A stretch of 64,000 nt of DNA from an uncultured Sphingorhabdus sp. (GTDB lineage Bacteria; Pseudomonadota; Alphaproteobacteria; Sphingomonadales; Sphingomonadaceae). The notes beneath the pieces are model-generated. The model did not search any database. It was not told where the DNA came from and was given only the letters and a program-made list of their open reading frames with translations. The stretch covers positions 806,001 to 870,000 of the forward strand of contig CALMYW010000394.1 of the NCBI GenBank assembly GCA_937873665.1, read 5' to 3'. This document shows positions 51,825 to 61,559 of this stretch, piece by piece. Every line of letters begins with the position of its first letter. Position 1 is the first letter of the stretch. Made by a program: the position numbers and the translations under genes.

Positions 51825-52532
51825 TCAGCGCTTCAATATCTCTTCAAGCGGTGTCGATTCATCCCAGCGGGTAGTCACATCACCGCCAAGTTCGTCGGCG
51901 AAATAGGCCTCAACCTTAGCATCGAGTCCTGCCGCACGCAGCGGAGCCTCGAAATTTTGCTTGACCGCGCGCTTGAACGCCTCGCGTGCTAGCGTCATCG
52001 GCACCGGTCCATTGGCCTGTCGCGTCAACTCGGCAAGGCCTTTGTCGCGATTGGCATCATCGAGCACGTCGTCCACATCAGTGAACGCCCGCAATATGCC
52101 GTTCTCGCCATATTCCTGAATGGTTTTGAGGTCGATCTGCGGTGGCGCGGTTTCGATTGGCGGGATTTTAACGCGCAGCGTGCCAGTGTCGGCATCCCAA
52201 CGGACGTCCTTCTCTCCCAACTTCGCTAGATCCACCTCGTAGCGCACCAATCCCTGCATGATCAGCGTCTTTTTCGCCGACAGGCCAAAGCGGCGCTGTT
52301 CGCTGGTGACGACCGCAGCATAGTTGGCGGCGAAGGCTGAAAGGCGATTCTGTTCGCGCAATCCCTGCAGGCTGGCACTGGCCACCGTTTCCGGTGCCGG
52401 GCCATCACGTAAACTGCGGAACCCGTCTATCGCCCACCAGACGGCAAGGATAAACAGGATGGGGGTGGCGAGCGCGGCGCCGCGCATCGCCCAACTGCGC
52501 AACTCGTTCTGGCTCAGGCTGCCAACTGCCAT
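51825..52532 (-). CDS. DUF4230 family protein
   Basis: A 235-aa protein with one N-terminal membrane helix (ATPILFILAVWWAI) and a periplasmic domain matching DUF4230: LSAFAANYAAVVTSEQRRFG, SAKKTLIMQGLVRYEVDLAK, VRWDADTGTLRVKIPPIE. The C-terminus is helical. The function is unknown. Its start overlaps the end of the metallo-hydrolase gene by 19 bases. Confidence 0.85.
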   Translation of the reverse strand: MAVGSLSQNELRSWAMRGAALATPILFILAVWWAIDGFRSLRDGPAPETVASASLQGLREQNRLSAFAANYAAVVTSEQRRFGLSAKKTLIMQGLVRYEVDLAKLGEKDVRWDADTGTLRVKIPPIETAPPQIDLKTIQEYGENGILRAFTDVDDVLDDANRDKGLAELTRQANGPVPMTLAREAFKRAVKQNFEAPLRAAGLDAKVEAYFADELGGDVTTRWDESTPLEEILKR

Positions 52533-53425
52533 GCCTCACCATCCAGCGCCACGCGGCCCTGCTTTTCAAGATCGACCAGATGCGCAAGCACCGAGCGGCC
52601 TGCCGCGCCTTTAAGACGCTCGTCGAGGCCTTTGTACATTTCAGTCACCATATCGGGAATGACCTGAGCCCCCTGCTCGAGCAGGCCCAATATCTGCCGC
52701 TCGCGCATGCGCCGGTGGCCGATCATGCCGCGCACCAACTGCCGGGGATTGTCGACCGCCGGCCCATGCGCAGGATAATAGACGCGATCTGCGCGATCAT
52801 AGAGCTTTTGCAGCGAAGCCATATAGGCAGACATGTCGCCATCGGGTGGAGAGACAACGCTGGTCGACCATTTCATCACATGGTCGCCGGTGAACAGCGC
52901 CCCGCTTTCGAGCAAAGCATAGCAAAGATGGTTGCTGGTGTGCCCGGGGGTTGCGACCGCCTCGATTGTCCAACCTTCACCTGAAATCCGTTCGCCATCC
53001 TCAAGGATGCGATCAGGTGCATAATCAGGATCGAAGGCACTATCGGCGCGCGGGCCATCATCTGCAATCGACAGCGGTGCGCAGCCAATGATTGGAGCCC
53101 CCGTCAGCGCCTTGAGGGGCGCCGCAGCGGGCGAGTGGTCGCGATGCGTGTGGGTGCAGAGGATGGCGGTGATCTTCGCGTCGCCCACGGCGCGCAGGAT
53201 CGCCTCGACATGGCCTTCACCATTCATGTCCTTGGGATCGCCGATACTGAGGCCGCTTCCAGCAGGACCTGGATCGATAACTGCGATCTCGCTTCCCGCG
53301 CCTACCAGCCAGGTCTGCGTTCCCGTGAAGGTGTAAGGCGACGGGTTGGGTGCCAGCACGCGCCGCACCAGAGGCTCATGCTGTTCGGTTTCGCCTGCGT
53401 GAATGCTGTCGGGCCATTCGCTCAT
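52514..53425 (-). CDS. MBL-fold metallo-hydrolase
   Basis: A 303-aa metallo-beta-lactamase-fold enzyme. The metal site is clear: CTHTHRDHSPA (HxHxDH), AVATPGHTSNHLCY, LFTGDHVMKW and YYPAHGPAV. A C-terminal helical domain (HRRMRERQILGLLEQGAQVI) is like that of LACTB2/RNase-type and glyoxalase-II-related hydrolases. The substrate is not known. Confidence 0.9.
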   Translation of the reverse strand: MSEWPDSIHAGETEQHEPLVRRVLAPNPSPYTFTGTQTWLVGAGSEIAVIDPGPAGSGLSIGDPKDMNGEGHVEAILRAVGDAKITAILCTHTHRDHSPAAAPLKALTGAPIIGCAPLSIADDGPRADSAFDPDYAPDRILEDGERISGEGWTIEAVATPGHTSNHLCYALLESGALFTGDHVMKWSTSVVSPPDGDMSAYMASLQKLYDRADRVYYPAHGPAVDNPRQLVRGMIGHRRMRERQILGLLEQGAQVIPDMVTEMYKGLDERLKGAAGRSVLAHLVDLEKQGRVALDGEAWQLAA

Positions 53426-53463
53426 ACTGATCTATATGGTGGCGCGAACGGCGCTGGGCAATG

Positions 53464-53492
53464 AAAAAGGGGCGAGTCCTATGACCCGCCCC
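53464..53492 (-). terminator. Intrinsic terminator of the BlaR1-like operon
   Basis: GGGGCG-A-GTC pairs with GAC-C-CGCCCC (53469-53492). The minus-strand transcript would end in TTTTT. It lies 75 bases beyond the stop at 53567. Confidence 0.75.
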
Positions 53493-53566
53493 GTCTAGGT
53501 TGCGAAGCTGAACTGGGGAGCTAGCTTCGGGGATACCCCAAATTTTGTTTTTATCTCGAAAATTGA

Positions 53567-55189
53567 TCAGGCGTCGCCGCTGGCCTCGGGCGCGTTTTTC
53601 AGTTCACGCTCCAGCTGCTCGATATTTTCCTGAAGACTCTTCATGACATCCTTGCGCACGGATTCGGGAATGTTCGCATCGCGCTTAATGCTCTCGCGGG
53701 CTTCTTTGAGGCCTTGAATAGCATGTGTACGCGCCATCTTCGCATGCGCATTGGCGCACATTGCGATTTTCACGCGCGTTTTCCTGTCGCCGTCCATGCC
53801 CTCGACATTCGTCGTCAACAGTTCGCCGTCATTGCATTTGACCTGCACCTTACGAACCGCCTCTGGCGCGCCTGGAGCGACAGGCGGCATCGGAGGAACC
53901 ACCACTTCATCGACAGTGAAATGCATAACGTCAGGGCTGGCAGGGTCAGCCAGCTTGCCGTCCTTGGTTACGCGAACGAACATAGCGGTTTTCTTCTCAC
54001 CATCGGCATCCTGCCAATCGGCCTTGGCGCGGGAAGCTTCTGCTTCGGCAACCATCTTGGCGATATCAGCTTCACTCAATTCCTTGTTCGAACGCAGGAT
54101 GATGGTTTTTCCGTCTTTCTCGATTTTTTTGACAAAAGGTGTGTCAGCGTCCCCCGAAACATCGACAGTTACATCCTTACCGTCGGCATTCTTTACGACG
54201 ATCACCTTGTGTTTGCGGACTTCAACCGTCTTTTCTCCTTCGGAACCTGCGAGCGCTGGTTGGTCTTCGGCAAACACGGGCACAACGGTTGCGGTCAATG
54301 GCAGGGTAACGATGGCTGCTGCCAGGATCGCCAGCTTGCCGGTCAATCGACGACCTTTGCTGGTCTCATTCATCATCAGTCTCCTCAATCTCTGAATTAT
54401 TGTTTTGGGGTTGTTGAGCGCCATTGCAAAAGCCGGCAGCCCTTCGGTGGCAGTGCGCGCAAGGGCGCGGCCATAGCTTTGGCGGGTGGAGGCATCGGCT
54501 CCCGCAACGACGCGAGCATCACAGGCCGCCTCCTGATCGAAACGGAACGCGCTCCAGGCCATCCAGGCGAGTGGGTTAAACCACATCAGGCACAGGAAGA
54601 TGAAGGCCGCCAGGTTGGCGAACAGGTCTCCGCCACGATGGTGCGCCAATTCATGCGCCAGAGCCAGTTCGCGCTCGCGGGGAGAAAAGGTGCGCGTGAA
54701 TTCGCGCGGTACCGCAACATAGCGTTTGAAAAGGCCGAATGCGAGCGGGCCGGGTATGCGGTCGGTCTGGATGACGCGGATTCCATCGAGCTGATCGATT
54801 TCGACCGCATCACTCAGCAATTCTTCGCGCATCGCTGTGTAGCGGAACATCTGGATTATGAAGAGCAACGCCGCCCCGCCCAGCCACAGCGACAGTGCGA
54901 CGACCGACCAATCGATCGTCATGCCGGTTACCGGAGATACCGGTGCGTTTGCCGTGACCGTCGTGAGTGCTGCTTCGCGCACGGTTTCAACAATCGCTGC
55001 GTCGACTGGTACAGCAGGAGCGGAGACTTCCTGCGTCAGCGTCGGCATGAACAGTCTCGCCGCAGGTAAAGCCCACAGGAAATAGGCCGTGCCCGCGCCA
55101 AAATGGCGTGCCACAGGAGCTCGGATCAAAAGCACCAGCAGTAGCAACGCGCTGGTCGCAAGCAATGTGTCGCTCAGCCACTCCGTCAT
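53567..55189 (-). CDS. M56-family membrane metallopeptidase, BlaR1-like
   Basis: A 540-aa protein with membrane helices in the first 115 residues, the zinc site His179-Glu180-His183 in LALAHELAHHRGGD, and another membrane helix near residue 290. The C-terminal half is a charged periplasmic region (KVIVVKNADGKDVTVDVSGD and a KMARTHAIQGLKEARESIKR helix). It is not a penicillin-binding domain, so it does not sense beta-lactams as BlaR1 does. It follows a BlaI-like repressor gene with a four-base overlap; the signal is unknown. Confidence 0.88.
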   Translation of the reverse strand: MTEWLSDTLLATSALLLLVLLIRAPVARHFGAGTAYFLWALPAARLFMPTLTQEVSAPAVPVDAAIVETVREAALTTVTANAPVSPVTGMTIDWSVVALSLWLGGAALLFIIQMFRYTAMREELLSDAVEIDQLDGIRVIQTDRIPGPLAFGLFKRYVAVPREFTRTFSPRERELALAHELAHHRGGDLFANLAAFIFLCLMWFNPLAWMAWSAFRFDQEAACDARVVAGADASTRQSYGRALARTATEGLPAFAMALNNPKTIIQRLRRLMMNETSKGRRLTGKLAILAAAIVTLPLTATVVPVFAEDQPALAGSEGEKTVEVRKHKVIVVKNADGKDVTVDVSGDADTPFVKKIEKDGKTIILRSNKELSEADIAKMVAEAEASRAKADWQDADGEKKTAMFVRVTKDGKLADPASPDVMHFTVDEVVVPPMPPVAPGAPEAVRKVQVKCNDGELLTTNVEGMDGDRKTRVKIAMCANAHAKMARTHAIQGLKEARESIKRDANIPESVRKDVMKSLQENIEQLERELKNAPEASGDA

Positions 55190-55554
55190 GATTTCATCTC
55201 CCTCAGCAGCTTTTCGATTTGGGCAATTTCATCGTCGCTCAGGCTCTGTTGCTCGGCGAGGTGCGCGACCAGCGGCATCAGCTTGCCGCCAAAGAAGCGG
55301 TCGACAAGGCGGCGCGATTCGCGACTGACATAGGCTTCGCGCTGCACCAGCGGCGAATAGAGAAAGCGGCGGCCGTCGAGATGATGGCCGACCGCTTCCT
55401 TCGCGACAAGGCGCGAAAGCAAAGTCTTCACTGTCGCCAAAGACCAGTCGCGCTGGCGGGCCACCCTGCCGGCAACATCGGTGGCGGTCAGGGGTGCTTC
55501 CTCCCAGAGCACTTCCATCACTGCCAACTCTGCTTCACTGATACGTTCGGACAT
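55186..55554 (-). CDS. BlaI/MecI/CopY-family repressor
   Basis: A 122-aa winged-helix repressor (ISEAELAVMEVLWEEAPLTA, WSLATVKTLLSRLVAKEAVG, GRRFLYSPLV) with a C-terminal dimer helix. Such repressors are cleaved when the partner M56 peptidase is activated. It is the first gene of the pair and has operator-like dyads upstream. Confidence 0.92.
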   Translation of the reverse strand: MSERISEAELAVMEVLWEEAPLTATDVAGRVARQRDWSLATVKTLLSRLVAKEAVGHHLDGRRFLYSPLVQREAYVSRESRRLVDRFFGGKLMPLVAHLAEQQSLSDDEIAQIEKLLREMKS

Positions 55555-55589
55555 CCAGAATCACCTTACCTATGTTGCCCCAATTTCGA

Positions 55590-55622
55590 TTACAGGCGTA
55601 GTCATATCGATTACGGATGTAA
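55590..55622. promoter_or_regulatory. Candidate BlaI-type operators
   Basis: TTACAGGCGTAG (55590-55601) and TTACGGATGTAA (55611-55622), 21 bases apart, match the TACA..TGTA pattern bound by BlaI/MecI repressors. They lie 36-68 bases before the repressor gene (minus strand). Confidence 0.55.
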
Positions 55623-55884
55623 ACCATCGCTTCGACGAACGACATCGGCGAGCGGACAAATGGCAGGGAGAAAGGGCGTCAAAATGTCGGCGATTTTTAC
55701 AGCGCGAAGAAAGTTAATTTCACTGAAACCAACCAACTAATTGTTTTACTTATATGATGTAAAACTGGCACGGGCACTGCATTAGGATAGATGTTCAACA
55801 CCCACACGCCATGGACGGGTTGGTTGCTTATCTGGTCTCGCACCAACCCGTCCCGGCACTTCTTCCCAAAAATAGAATTTCAGC

Positions 55885-56526
55885 TCAGGCAGCCAAACCC
55901 TGTTTCGCGTCCGCGCTGGCGATCGCAGAGGGCATCGCCGCAATCTTGTCTCGCCATGCCTTGAGATGGGTCGCATCATCGGGGATCGGCTGCCCCACCA
56001 TTGCGCCAAATTCGACCCAGCAAAACAGCGATATGTCAGCAAGAGTGAACGCATCGCCTGCTACAAAGGGCTGCGTTGCCAAAAGCGCATCCGCCTGCCG
56101 CAAGCCGTCCTGCGCATAGGCCTTGTTGCCCGGCGCCGCTTCGGGAACGCACAGCATGCGTTTCTCGAACATCGGCAGGCCTTCGGCGCTACGGAAGCCG
56201 TTCATCATCGGGCTGCCAATGCTGTAATCGATATGGCGGATCGCGGAACGCACTGCGGCGCGCGCCTCGGGCGTCGCACCGACCAAAGGCTTTTCGGGAA
56301 AGCGCTCATCGAGATAGTCGCAGATCACCGTCGCTTCGGAAATCAGGCTGCCATCATCGAGTTCCAGCACCGGAATGCCGCCGCGCGGATGCTTTTTCAG
56401 CCATTCGCCCTGCCGGTTCTCACCAGCCATGATGTCCACAAAAGCACGATCAATTTTGAGGCCTTTTTCGGCAAGATAGAAGAGGACAACACGAGGGTTG
56501 GGGCCAACTGACTGGTATAATTTCAT
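55885..56526 (-). CDS. Glutathione S-transferase family protein
   Basis: A 213-aa protein with the thioredoxin-like N-terminus (MKLYQSVGPNPRVVLFYLAE, KHPRGGIPVLELDDGSLISE with the cis-proline, EATVICDYLDERFP) and the helical C-terminal domain (FVAGDAFTLADISLFCWVEF). The substrate is not known. Confidence 0.9.
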   Translation of the reverse strand: MKLYQSVGPNPRVVLFYLAEKGLKIDRAFVDIMAGENRQGEWLKKHPRGGIPVLELDDGSLISEATVICDYLDERFPEKPLVGATPEARAAVRSAIRHIDYSIGSPMMNGFRSAEGLPMFEKRMLCVPEAAPGNKAYAQDGLRQADALLATQPFVAGDAFTLADISLFCWVEFGAMVGQPIPDDATHLKAWRDKIAAMPSAIASADAKQGLAA

Positions 56527-56556
56527 CGTCGCACTCTCCTTTTGCGGTCAAAAATC

Positions 56557-56625
56557 ACCGTAGCCCTGAGCCTGTCGAAGGGCGCTTGTCGGCTGGACGT
56601 GCTTCGACAGGCTCAGCACTACGGT
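56557..56625. repeat. Dispersed inverted repeat, copy 2
   Basis: ACCGTAGCCCTGAGCCTGTC facing GACAGGCTCAGCACTACGGT, with a short unlike loop. It lies between the GST gene and prfA. Confidence 0.8.
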
Positions 56626-56646
56626 TCTGCTTAATGCCATCATGAC

Positions 56647-57726
56647 TTAACCGGCGTCCAGCCCCGCCAGTCGCGCAGACTGGTCCTCGGATATCAGCGC
56701 GTCAACCATCTCGGCCAAACCACCACCCTCAAGAATCTCGGGCAGCTTGTGCAGCGTCAGGTTGATGCGGTGGTCGGTGACCCGGCCTTGCGGGAAATTA
56801 TAGGTGCGGATGCGCTCGCTGCGGTCGCCGCTGCCGACCATCGCCTTGCGCGCCTCGGCCTCGGCCCCTTGCGCCTCTTCGCGTTCCTTTTCGTAGATGC
56901 GGGCGCGCAAAACCTGCATCGCCTTTTCCTTGTTCTTGTGCTGGCTGCGGCCGTCCTGGCAGGTGACGACAATGCCGGTCGGCGCGTGGGTGATGCGCAC
57001 CGCGCTATCGGTGGTGTTCACATGCTGTCCGCCCGCGCCCGAGGCACGATAGACGTCGATCTTGAGGTCCTTGTCCTCGATATGGACATCGACCTCGGTG
57101 GGCTCGGGTAATACCGCGACGGTCGCGGCGCTGGTATGGATGCGGCCGCCGCTTTCGGTCACCGGCACGCGCTGCACCCGGTGCACGCCGCTTTCAAATT
57201 TCAGCTTGGCAAACACGCCCGCGCCCGAGACAGCGGCAACGATTTCCTTGAACCCGCCCACGTCGGAGGCGCTCATCGAGATCGGTTCGACTTTCCAGCC
57301 CTGCAATCCTGCATAGCGTTCGTACATCCGGTAAAGATCGCCAGCGAACAGCGCGGCCTCATCCCCGCCGGTGCCAGCACGGATTTCGAGCATCGCCGAA
57401 CGCTGGTCGGCAACATCGCGGGGGAGGAGGAGGATGGCAAGATCATGTTCGGCGGTTTCGATCCGCGCGCGCACCGCATCGATTTCCTCACCTGCCATCG
57501 CCTTCAAATCGGCATCATCCCCGGCGAGCATTTCCTCCAGCCCGGCCAGTTCATCGCGCAAGCCGCGCAGGTCGGCAGCGGCTTTGGCCACCGGCTCGAT
57601 CTCCGAATATTCCTTTGACGCCTGCACAAAGGCATCACCCTCCAGCGTGCCAGAGGCCATCCGCGCCTCAAGCTCGGCAAACCGCGCCTGTATCTGCGCG
57701 ATGCGTTGGGGGGAGATGGTGGTCAT
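56647..57726 (-). CDS. prfA: Peptide chain release factor 1
   Basis: A 359-aa factor that ends translation at UAA and UAG. The catalytic GGQ is in [20 protein letters not shown]. The codon-recognition region contains the [20 protein letters not shown] segment (PxT class). The length is normal. It is followed on the same strand by nothing close; hisS lies upstream. Confidence 0.96.
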   Translation of the reverse strand: MTTISPQRIAQIQARFAELEARMASGTLEGDAFVQASKEYSEIEPVAKAAADLRGLRDELAGLEEMLAGDDADLKAMAGEEIDAVRARIETAEHDLAILLLPRDVADQRSAMLEIRAGTGGDEAALFAGDLYRMYERYAGLQGWKVEPISMSASDVGGFKEIVAAVSGAGVFAKLKFESGVHRVQRVPVTESGGRIHTSAATVAVLPEPTEVDVHIEDKDLKIDVYRASGAGGQHVNTTDSAVRITHAPTGIVVTCQDGRSQHKNKEKAMQVLRARIYEKEREEAQGAEAEARKAMVGSGDRSERIRTYNFPQGRVTDHRINLTLHKLPEILEGGGLAEMVDALISEDQSARLAGLDAG

Positions 57727-57790
57727 TTTTGACTCACGCAGAGGCGCAGAGGCGTGGAGAGATCGTGCTTTAAATCACCTCCACACACAT

Positions 57791-57999
57791 CGTCGCCCCG
57801 CACTTGATGCGGGGCTTGGCTTTTCTCTGCGCCGTAAGAGAAACAGCCTAACCCCGTGTCAAGCACGGGGCGACGGAGCGGATAGTGTGCCAATTTATCT
57901 CTCACTTCGTCATTCCCGCGAAGGCGGGAATCCATCACCGGCACTCTCGGGTAAACCTGACGGTCAGGTGATGGCCCCCCGCCTTCGCGGGGGTGACGA
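57791..57999. repeat. Two intergenic palindromic repeats between prfA and hisS
   Basis: 57791-57875 has CGTCGCCCCGCACTTGATGC at one end and the near complement ending in CACGGGGCGACG at the other. 57908-57999 has CGTCATTCCCGCGAAGGCGG facing CCGCCTTCGCGGGGGTGACG. The sequences differ, so they belong to two repeat families of the type scattered in proteobacterial intergenic regions. Confidence 0.7.
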
Positions 58000-58012
58000 A
58001 TGGCATGGCTTG

Positions 58013-59236
58013 TCATTGAAAAAAGCCTTCAATTCTTGCGCGAATTTCGTTCTCTGCCTTCAGCGTCACTTTGACCGCGCCGTCTTGCGAAGCAATTGTA
58101 GCAATTGCGTTCGCACCAAATTTAACAGCTTTATCAAATCTCTTGCGAGGAGAACCGCTCGCAACAAGTTCGGCCTTGAAACCGGCCCGTCGCATATCGG
58201 TCACCGCCGCAATCCCGCGGCCAATAAGCTGATCATCTTCGACCACGATGACAATGTCGAATACCGGTTCGGCAACATCACCAATCAACATCGCCAACCG
58301 CTCAATACCCGCAGCCCAGCCCACCGCCGGTGTCGCAGGCCCGCCCAGATTTTCGATCAATCCGTCATAACGCCCGCCGCCGAGCACGGTTCCTTGCGCG
58401 CCCAGCCGGTCGGTGGTGAATTCGAACGCGGTGTGGCGGTAATAATCGAGGCCGCGCACCAGTTTGGCATTGCGCGTCCAGGCGACGCCGGCGGCATCCA
58501 GCCCCGCCGTCACAGCACCGAAAAAGTCCTGCGCCTCGCTGCTCAAAAACTCGTCAATTTTCGGTGCGGCATGGGCGACGCCGCGATCGTCGGGATCCTT
58601 GCTGTCAAGGATTCGCAGCGGGTTTTTCTCCAGCCGCGACAGGCTGTCTTCGGAGAGGACATCCTTGTGATCGTTGAAATAGGTGATCAGCGCCGCGCGC
58701 CAGGCATCGCGGCTGGCGACATCGCCGAGCGTGTTCAATTCCAGCGTGACGCCTTCCTTGATGCCCAGCTCGTGCAGCAACTGGTCGGCCATCACCAGCA
58801 GTTCGACATCCGCCGCCGGTTCGGCCGCGCCGATGATTTCGGCGTCGATCTGGTGGAACTGGCGATAGCGGCCCTTTTGCGGGCGTTCATAGCGGAACAG
58901 GGGCCCATGCGCGGTTACCTTCATCGGTGCATGTTGCTGCCAGCCATTGGTGAGGTAAGCGCGCGCAATCCCCGCCGTAAATTCAGGGCGCAGCGTGATC
59001 GAATCCCCGCCGCGATCCTCGAAGGTGTACATTTCCTTGGATACGACATCGGTCGCCTCGCCTAGCGAACGGGCAAAAACCGCGGTCGGCTCGATAACCG
59101 GCAGTTGCAGCCCCTTGAAACCATAAAGCCGCCGCACGCGCTCAAAAGTCGAAACGACATGGGCAAACCGTTCCTCGGTTTCGCCATACATATCCTGTGT
59201 GCCGCGCACGGGCTGGGGGGTCTGAATCTTTGCCAT
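58013..59236 (-). CDS. hisS: Histidyl-tRNA synthetase
   Basis: The start is ATG 59236 ([20 protein letters not shown]); the longer reading has an unlikely N-terminus. The 407-aa class II synthetase shows the [14 protein letters not shown] motif 2 region, [20 protein letters not shown], and the histidine-specific [16 protein letters not shown] shortened anticodon domain closes the protein. Confidence 0.94.
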   Translation of the reverse strand: MAKIQTPQPVRGTQDMYGETEERFAHVVSTFERVRRLYGFKGLQLPVIEPTAVFARSLGEATDVVSKEMYTFEDRGGDSITLRPEFTAGIARAYLTNGWQQHAPMKVTAHGPLFRYERPQKGRYRQFHQIDAEIIGAAEPAADVELLVMADQLLHELGIKEGVTLELNTLGDVASRDAWRAALITYFNDHKDVLSEDSLSRLEKNPLRILDSKDPDDRGVAHAAPKIDEFLSSEAQDFFGAVTAGLDAAGVAWTRNAKLVRGLDYYRHTAFEFTTDRLGAQGTVLGGGRYDGLIENLGGPATPAVGWAAGIERLAMLIGDVAEPVFDIVIVVEDDQLIGRGIAAVTDMRRAGFKAELVASGSPRKRFDKAVKFGANAIATIASQDGAVKVTLKAENEIRARIEGFFQ

Positions 59237-59284
59237 ATCGCGCGCGTCCCTAGCGGGTTTTGTGGGGGTAAGGAATAGGGTCTC

Positions 59285-59414
59285 TCCCCTCCTCTTCAGG
59301 GGAGGTGCAGCGAGACTTGGCATCTTTGATGCCTAGTCGCAGCGGGGTGGGGTTTTGCAGTCCTTGCGCAATACTGACAGACCCCACCCCAACCCCTCCC
59401 CTGAAGGGGAGGGG
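59285..59414. repeat. Long intergenic inverted repeat, about 130 bp
   Basis: TCCCCTCCTCTTCAGGGGAG... and GCGGGGTGGGGTT on the left face AACCCCTCCCCTGAAGGGGA and GACCCCACCCCAA on the right. GGCATC-TTT-GATGCC is a hairpin inside the left arm. It has no coding frame and may be a small non-autonomous element. Confidence 0.65.
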
Positions 59415-59494
59415 CTTAGCCCCCTCATTCAGCCTTCCGTAAGCCGCAATATTCGACTAGGGGCCGCGCCAAACAACCATGAAAGCCACCTCCC

Positions 59495-60031
59495 ATGCGT
59501 ATCGACCTCATCCCTGCCGGCGACAATCCGCCCGAAAGCCTCAACGTGCTGATCGAAGTGCCCATCGGCGGCGAACCTGTGAAATATGAATTCGACAAGG
59601 CATCGGGCGCGCTGTTTGTCGATCGTTTCCTGCACACCCCGATGCGCTATCCGGCCAATTACGGCTTCGTGCCGCACACGCTGGGTGAGGATGGCGATCC
59701 GCTGGACGCGCTGGTCGTGGCGCGTTCGCCGATTGTTGCGGGTGCAGTGGTCAAGTGCCGTCCGGTCGGCGTGCTGATGATGGAAGATGACGCAGGCGGC
59801 GATGAAAAACTGCTCTGCGTGCCCGTCAACAAGACTTTTCCTTATTATGCCGATGTCGTGACCTATAAGGACATGCCGCCGATCGTGCTGCAGCAGATCG
59901 AGCATTTCTTCACCCACTATAAAGACCTTGAGCCCGGCAAATGGGCCAAGCTCAACGGCTGGGGCGATGTCGACGAGGCCAAGCGCATCATCGTCGAATG
60001 CGTAGAGCGTGCGAAGGAACAGGGCGTATGA
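59495..60031 (+). CDS. ppa: Inorganic pyrophosphatase
   Basis: A 178-aa soluble class I pyrophosphatase. The active-site signature is in DGDPLDALVV, and the substrate region in KYEFDKASGALFVDRFLHTP and YPANYGFVPHT. It overlaps the next gene by four bases. Confidence 0.96.
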   Translation: MRIDLIPAGDNPPESLNVLIEVPIGGEPVKYEFDKASGALFVDRFLHTPMRYPANYGFVPHTLGEDGDPLDALVVARSPIVAGAVVKCRPVGVLMMEDDAGGDEKLLCVPVNKTFPYYADVVTYKDMPPIVLQQIEHFFTHYKDLEPGKWAKLNGWGDVDEAKRIIVECVERAKEQGV

Positions 60032-60339
60032 AGCGGCTGATGCTCGTGCCTGTGATTGCGCTGGCACTAAGTGCCTGCGCCACACCGGAAAAGCGTATCC
60101 GCACCGCATTGACCGATGCCGGGCTCTCAAAGCCGATAGCAGGCTGCATGGCCGACCGAATGGTGGACCGGCTGTCGCTGTTTCAGCTCAACAAGTTGAA
60201 TGGCCTGAAGAAATTGCAAGGCAAGAAAGCCAGCCAGATCACCATCGAGGAATTCGTCAAGCGCACCAAGGCTCTTCAGGATCCAGAGATATTGGGCGTG
60301 GTGAGTTCATCTGGCGTAATCTGCGCGATCAAGGCTTAA
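60028..60339 (+). CDS. Small lipoprotein (103 aa)
   Basis: ATG 60028 lies in the ppa stop (ATGA). A lipoprotein signal (MKRLMLVPVIALALSAC, Cys at residue 17) is followed by a helical domain (CMADRMVDRLSLFQLNKLNG, abridged). I have no family name. The coupling to ppa is seen in the sequence; a shared role is not implied. Confidence 0.8.
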   Translation: MKRLMLVPVIALALSACATPEKRIRTALTDAGLSKPIAGCMADRMVDRLSLFQLNKLNGLKKLQGKKASQITIEEFVKRTKALQDPEILGVVSSSGVICAIKA

Positions 60340-60462
60340 GCCTGTTTCAACAGTCGCGGCGTTGCGACAAAGATTCCCTCAGAAGGAACAAGAAAATAAG
60401 GAAGAAGGGCGGCAGCCCTTCCACTTCCATTGCGCCGAAATGCGATAGCGCCGTTGATTAAT

Positions 60463-60480
60463 GGCGCTTCGCGCCTTTTT
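60463..60480 (+). terminator. Intrinsic terminator
   Basis: GGCGC-TTC-GCGCC followed by TTTTT, about 120 bases after the lipoprotein stop. The rest of the gap 60340-60707 shows no gene. A small dyad GTAGCTG-CA-CAGCTAC (60675-60690) lies just before the next ribosome binding site. Confidence 0.65.
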
Positions 60481-60707
60481 CCTTATTCCCTTCTTCCTTT
60501 TGAAGAAAACGTTTCACATACCAAGCGTCTGCGAACTCGCTCCCTTTATCGACCGACAGCTAGACATGTAACACCTGACGCTACGTCATTCCCTTGACAT
60601 TGCCATGTTATGTTGTATCATTAACTCGCGACTATCGGCCTGGGCGGGCTTTAGTCCCGCTTGCTCCCGGGCCGGTAGCTGCACAGCTACAGGAGAGAGG
60701 AGCTGCA

Positions 60708-61358
60708 ATGAGTTACGCAAGCGAAAACAAACGCCCAAACCCCGCGAGCATGGCGCTCGCCATCGGGCTGAATGGCAGCATCATATTGGCGGTCGCGCTG
60801 TCGCCTGTGATTGTCGAAAAGGTCATCCGCGATCCGTTTGAGGGCCGAAGCATCCCCGTCGAGCCTCTGCCCCCCAAACAGGACGAGAAACAACAGGATA
60901 CCGAAACCAAACCGCTCGACCCGATCTATGTGCCAGACCCGGTGATCAAGGATATTCCCAAAGACCCGGTCGACATCCGCACTGGCCAAGATGAAACCAA
61001 AGGCACGGTGCTGGCGGGCGGCAGCGGCACCGGTGAAACGCTGATCAAGGATCCACCGCCGGACCCGCCCGCAATCTTCAAGGCGGCCAACCGTGATCCG
61101 CGCTTTGCCCGCGATTTCCAACCCGACTATCCGTCCAACTTGCTGCAACGCGAGATTGAGGGCAGCGCCACCGTCCGCGTGCTGATCGGGAGCGATGGGC
61201 GCGTACGCGAGGCGCAGGTGGTACGTGCGACCCATCCCGATTTCGGCAAGGCGACGGTGAAACAGGCTTTGAAGGCATGGCGCTTCACGCCTGCTACGCG
61301 CGGGGATGTTGCGGTCGAGGATTGGCAAACGCTGAGTGTGCGGTTTACGATTAATTAG
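60708..61358 (+). CDS. TonB-family energy transducer
   Basis: ATG 60708 follows AGGAGAGAGG. The 216-aa protein has an N-terminal membrane helix (GLNGSIILAVALSPVIVEKV), a proline- and acid-rich periplasmic spacer and a C-terminal TonB domain (FQPDYPSNLLQREIEGSATV, RFTPATRGDVAVEDWQTLSV). It transmits proton-motive energy to outer-membrane receptors. No ExbB/ExbD genes are beside it. Confidence 0.9.
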   Translation: MSYASENKRPNPASMALAIGLNGSIILAVALSPVIVEKVIRDPFEGRSIPVEPLPPKQDEKQQDTETKPLDPIYVPDPVIKDIPKDPVDIRTGQDETKGTVLAGGSGTGETLIKDPPPDPPAIFKAANRDPRFARDFQPDYPSNLLQREIEGSATVRVLIGSDGRVREAQVVRATHPDFGKATVKQALKAWRFTPATRGDVAVEDWQTLSVRFTIN

Positions 61359-61378
61359 AGCCAAACTGAGCAAACATT

Positions 61379-61462
61379 ACCGTAGTGCTGAGCCTGTCGA
61401 AGCACGTCGAGAGGTTGGCGCCAACGCTGAAAGGCGCCCTTCGACAGGCTAAGGGCTACGGT
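61379..61462. repeat. Dispersed inverted repeat, copy 3
   Basis: ACCGTAGTGCTGAGCCTGTC facing CTTCGACAGGCTAAGGGCTA, with a longer loop than copy 2. It lies 20 bases after the TonB-like stop. Confidence 0.78.
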
Positions 61463-61559
61463 TTTGTTCTAGCTCATATCGCCCTGGCTGCACCCATTGG
61501 CCAGTTCCGGCGGGGAATCCCCACTGGAATTCCGCCTCCGCAATCCCTACACAGGCCGC

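Noticed and set aside
53714..55069. 451-codon frame opposite the BlaR1-like gene
   Set aside because: Antisense shadow of a gene with a clear zinc site and membrane helices.
57371..59065. 564-codon frame running opposite prfA and hisS
   Set aside because: It crosses two well-supported genes and an intergenic repeat in antisense; no family match.
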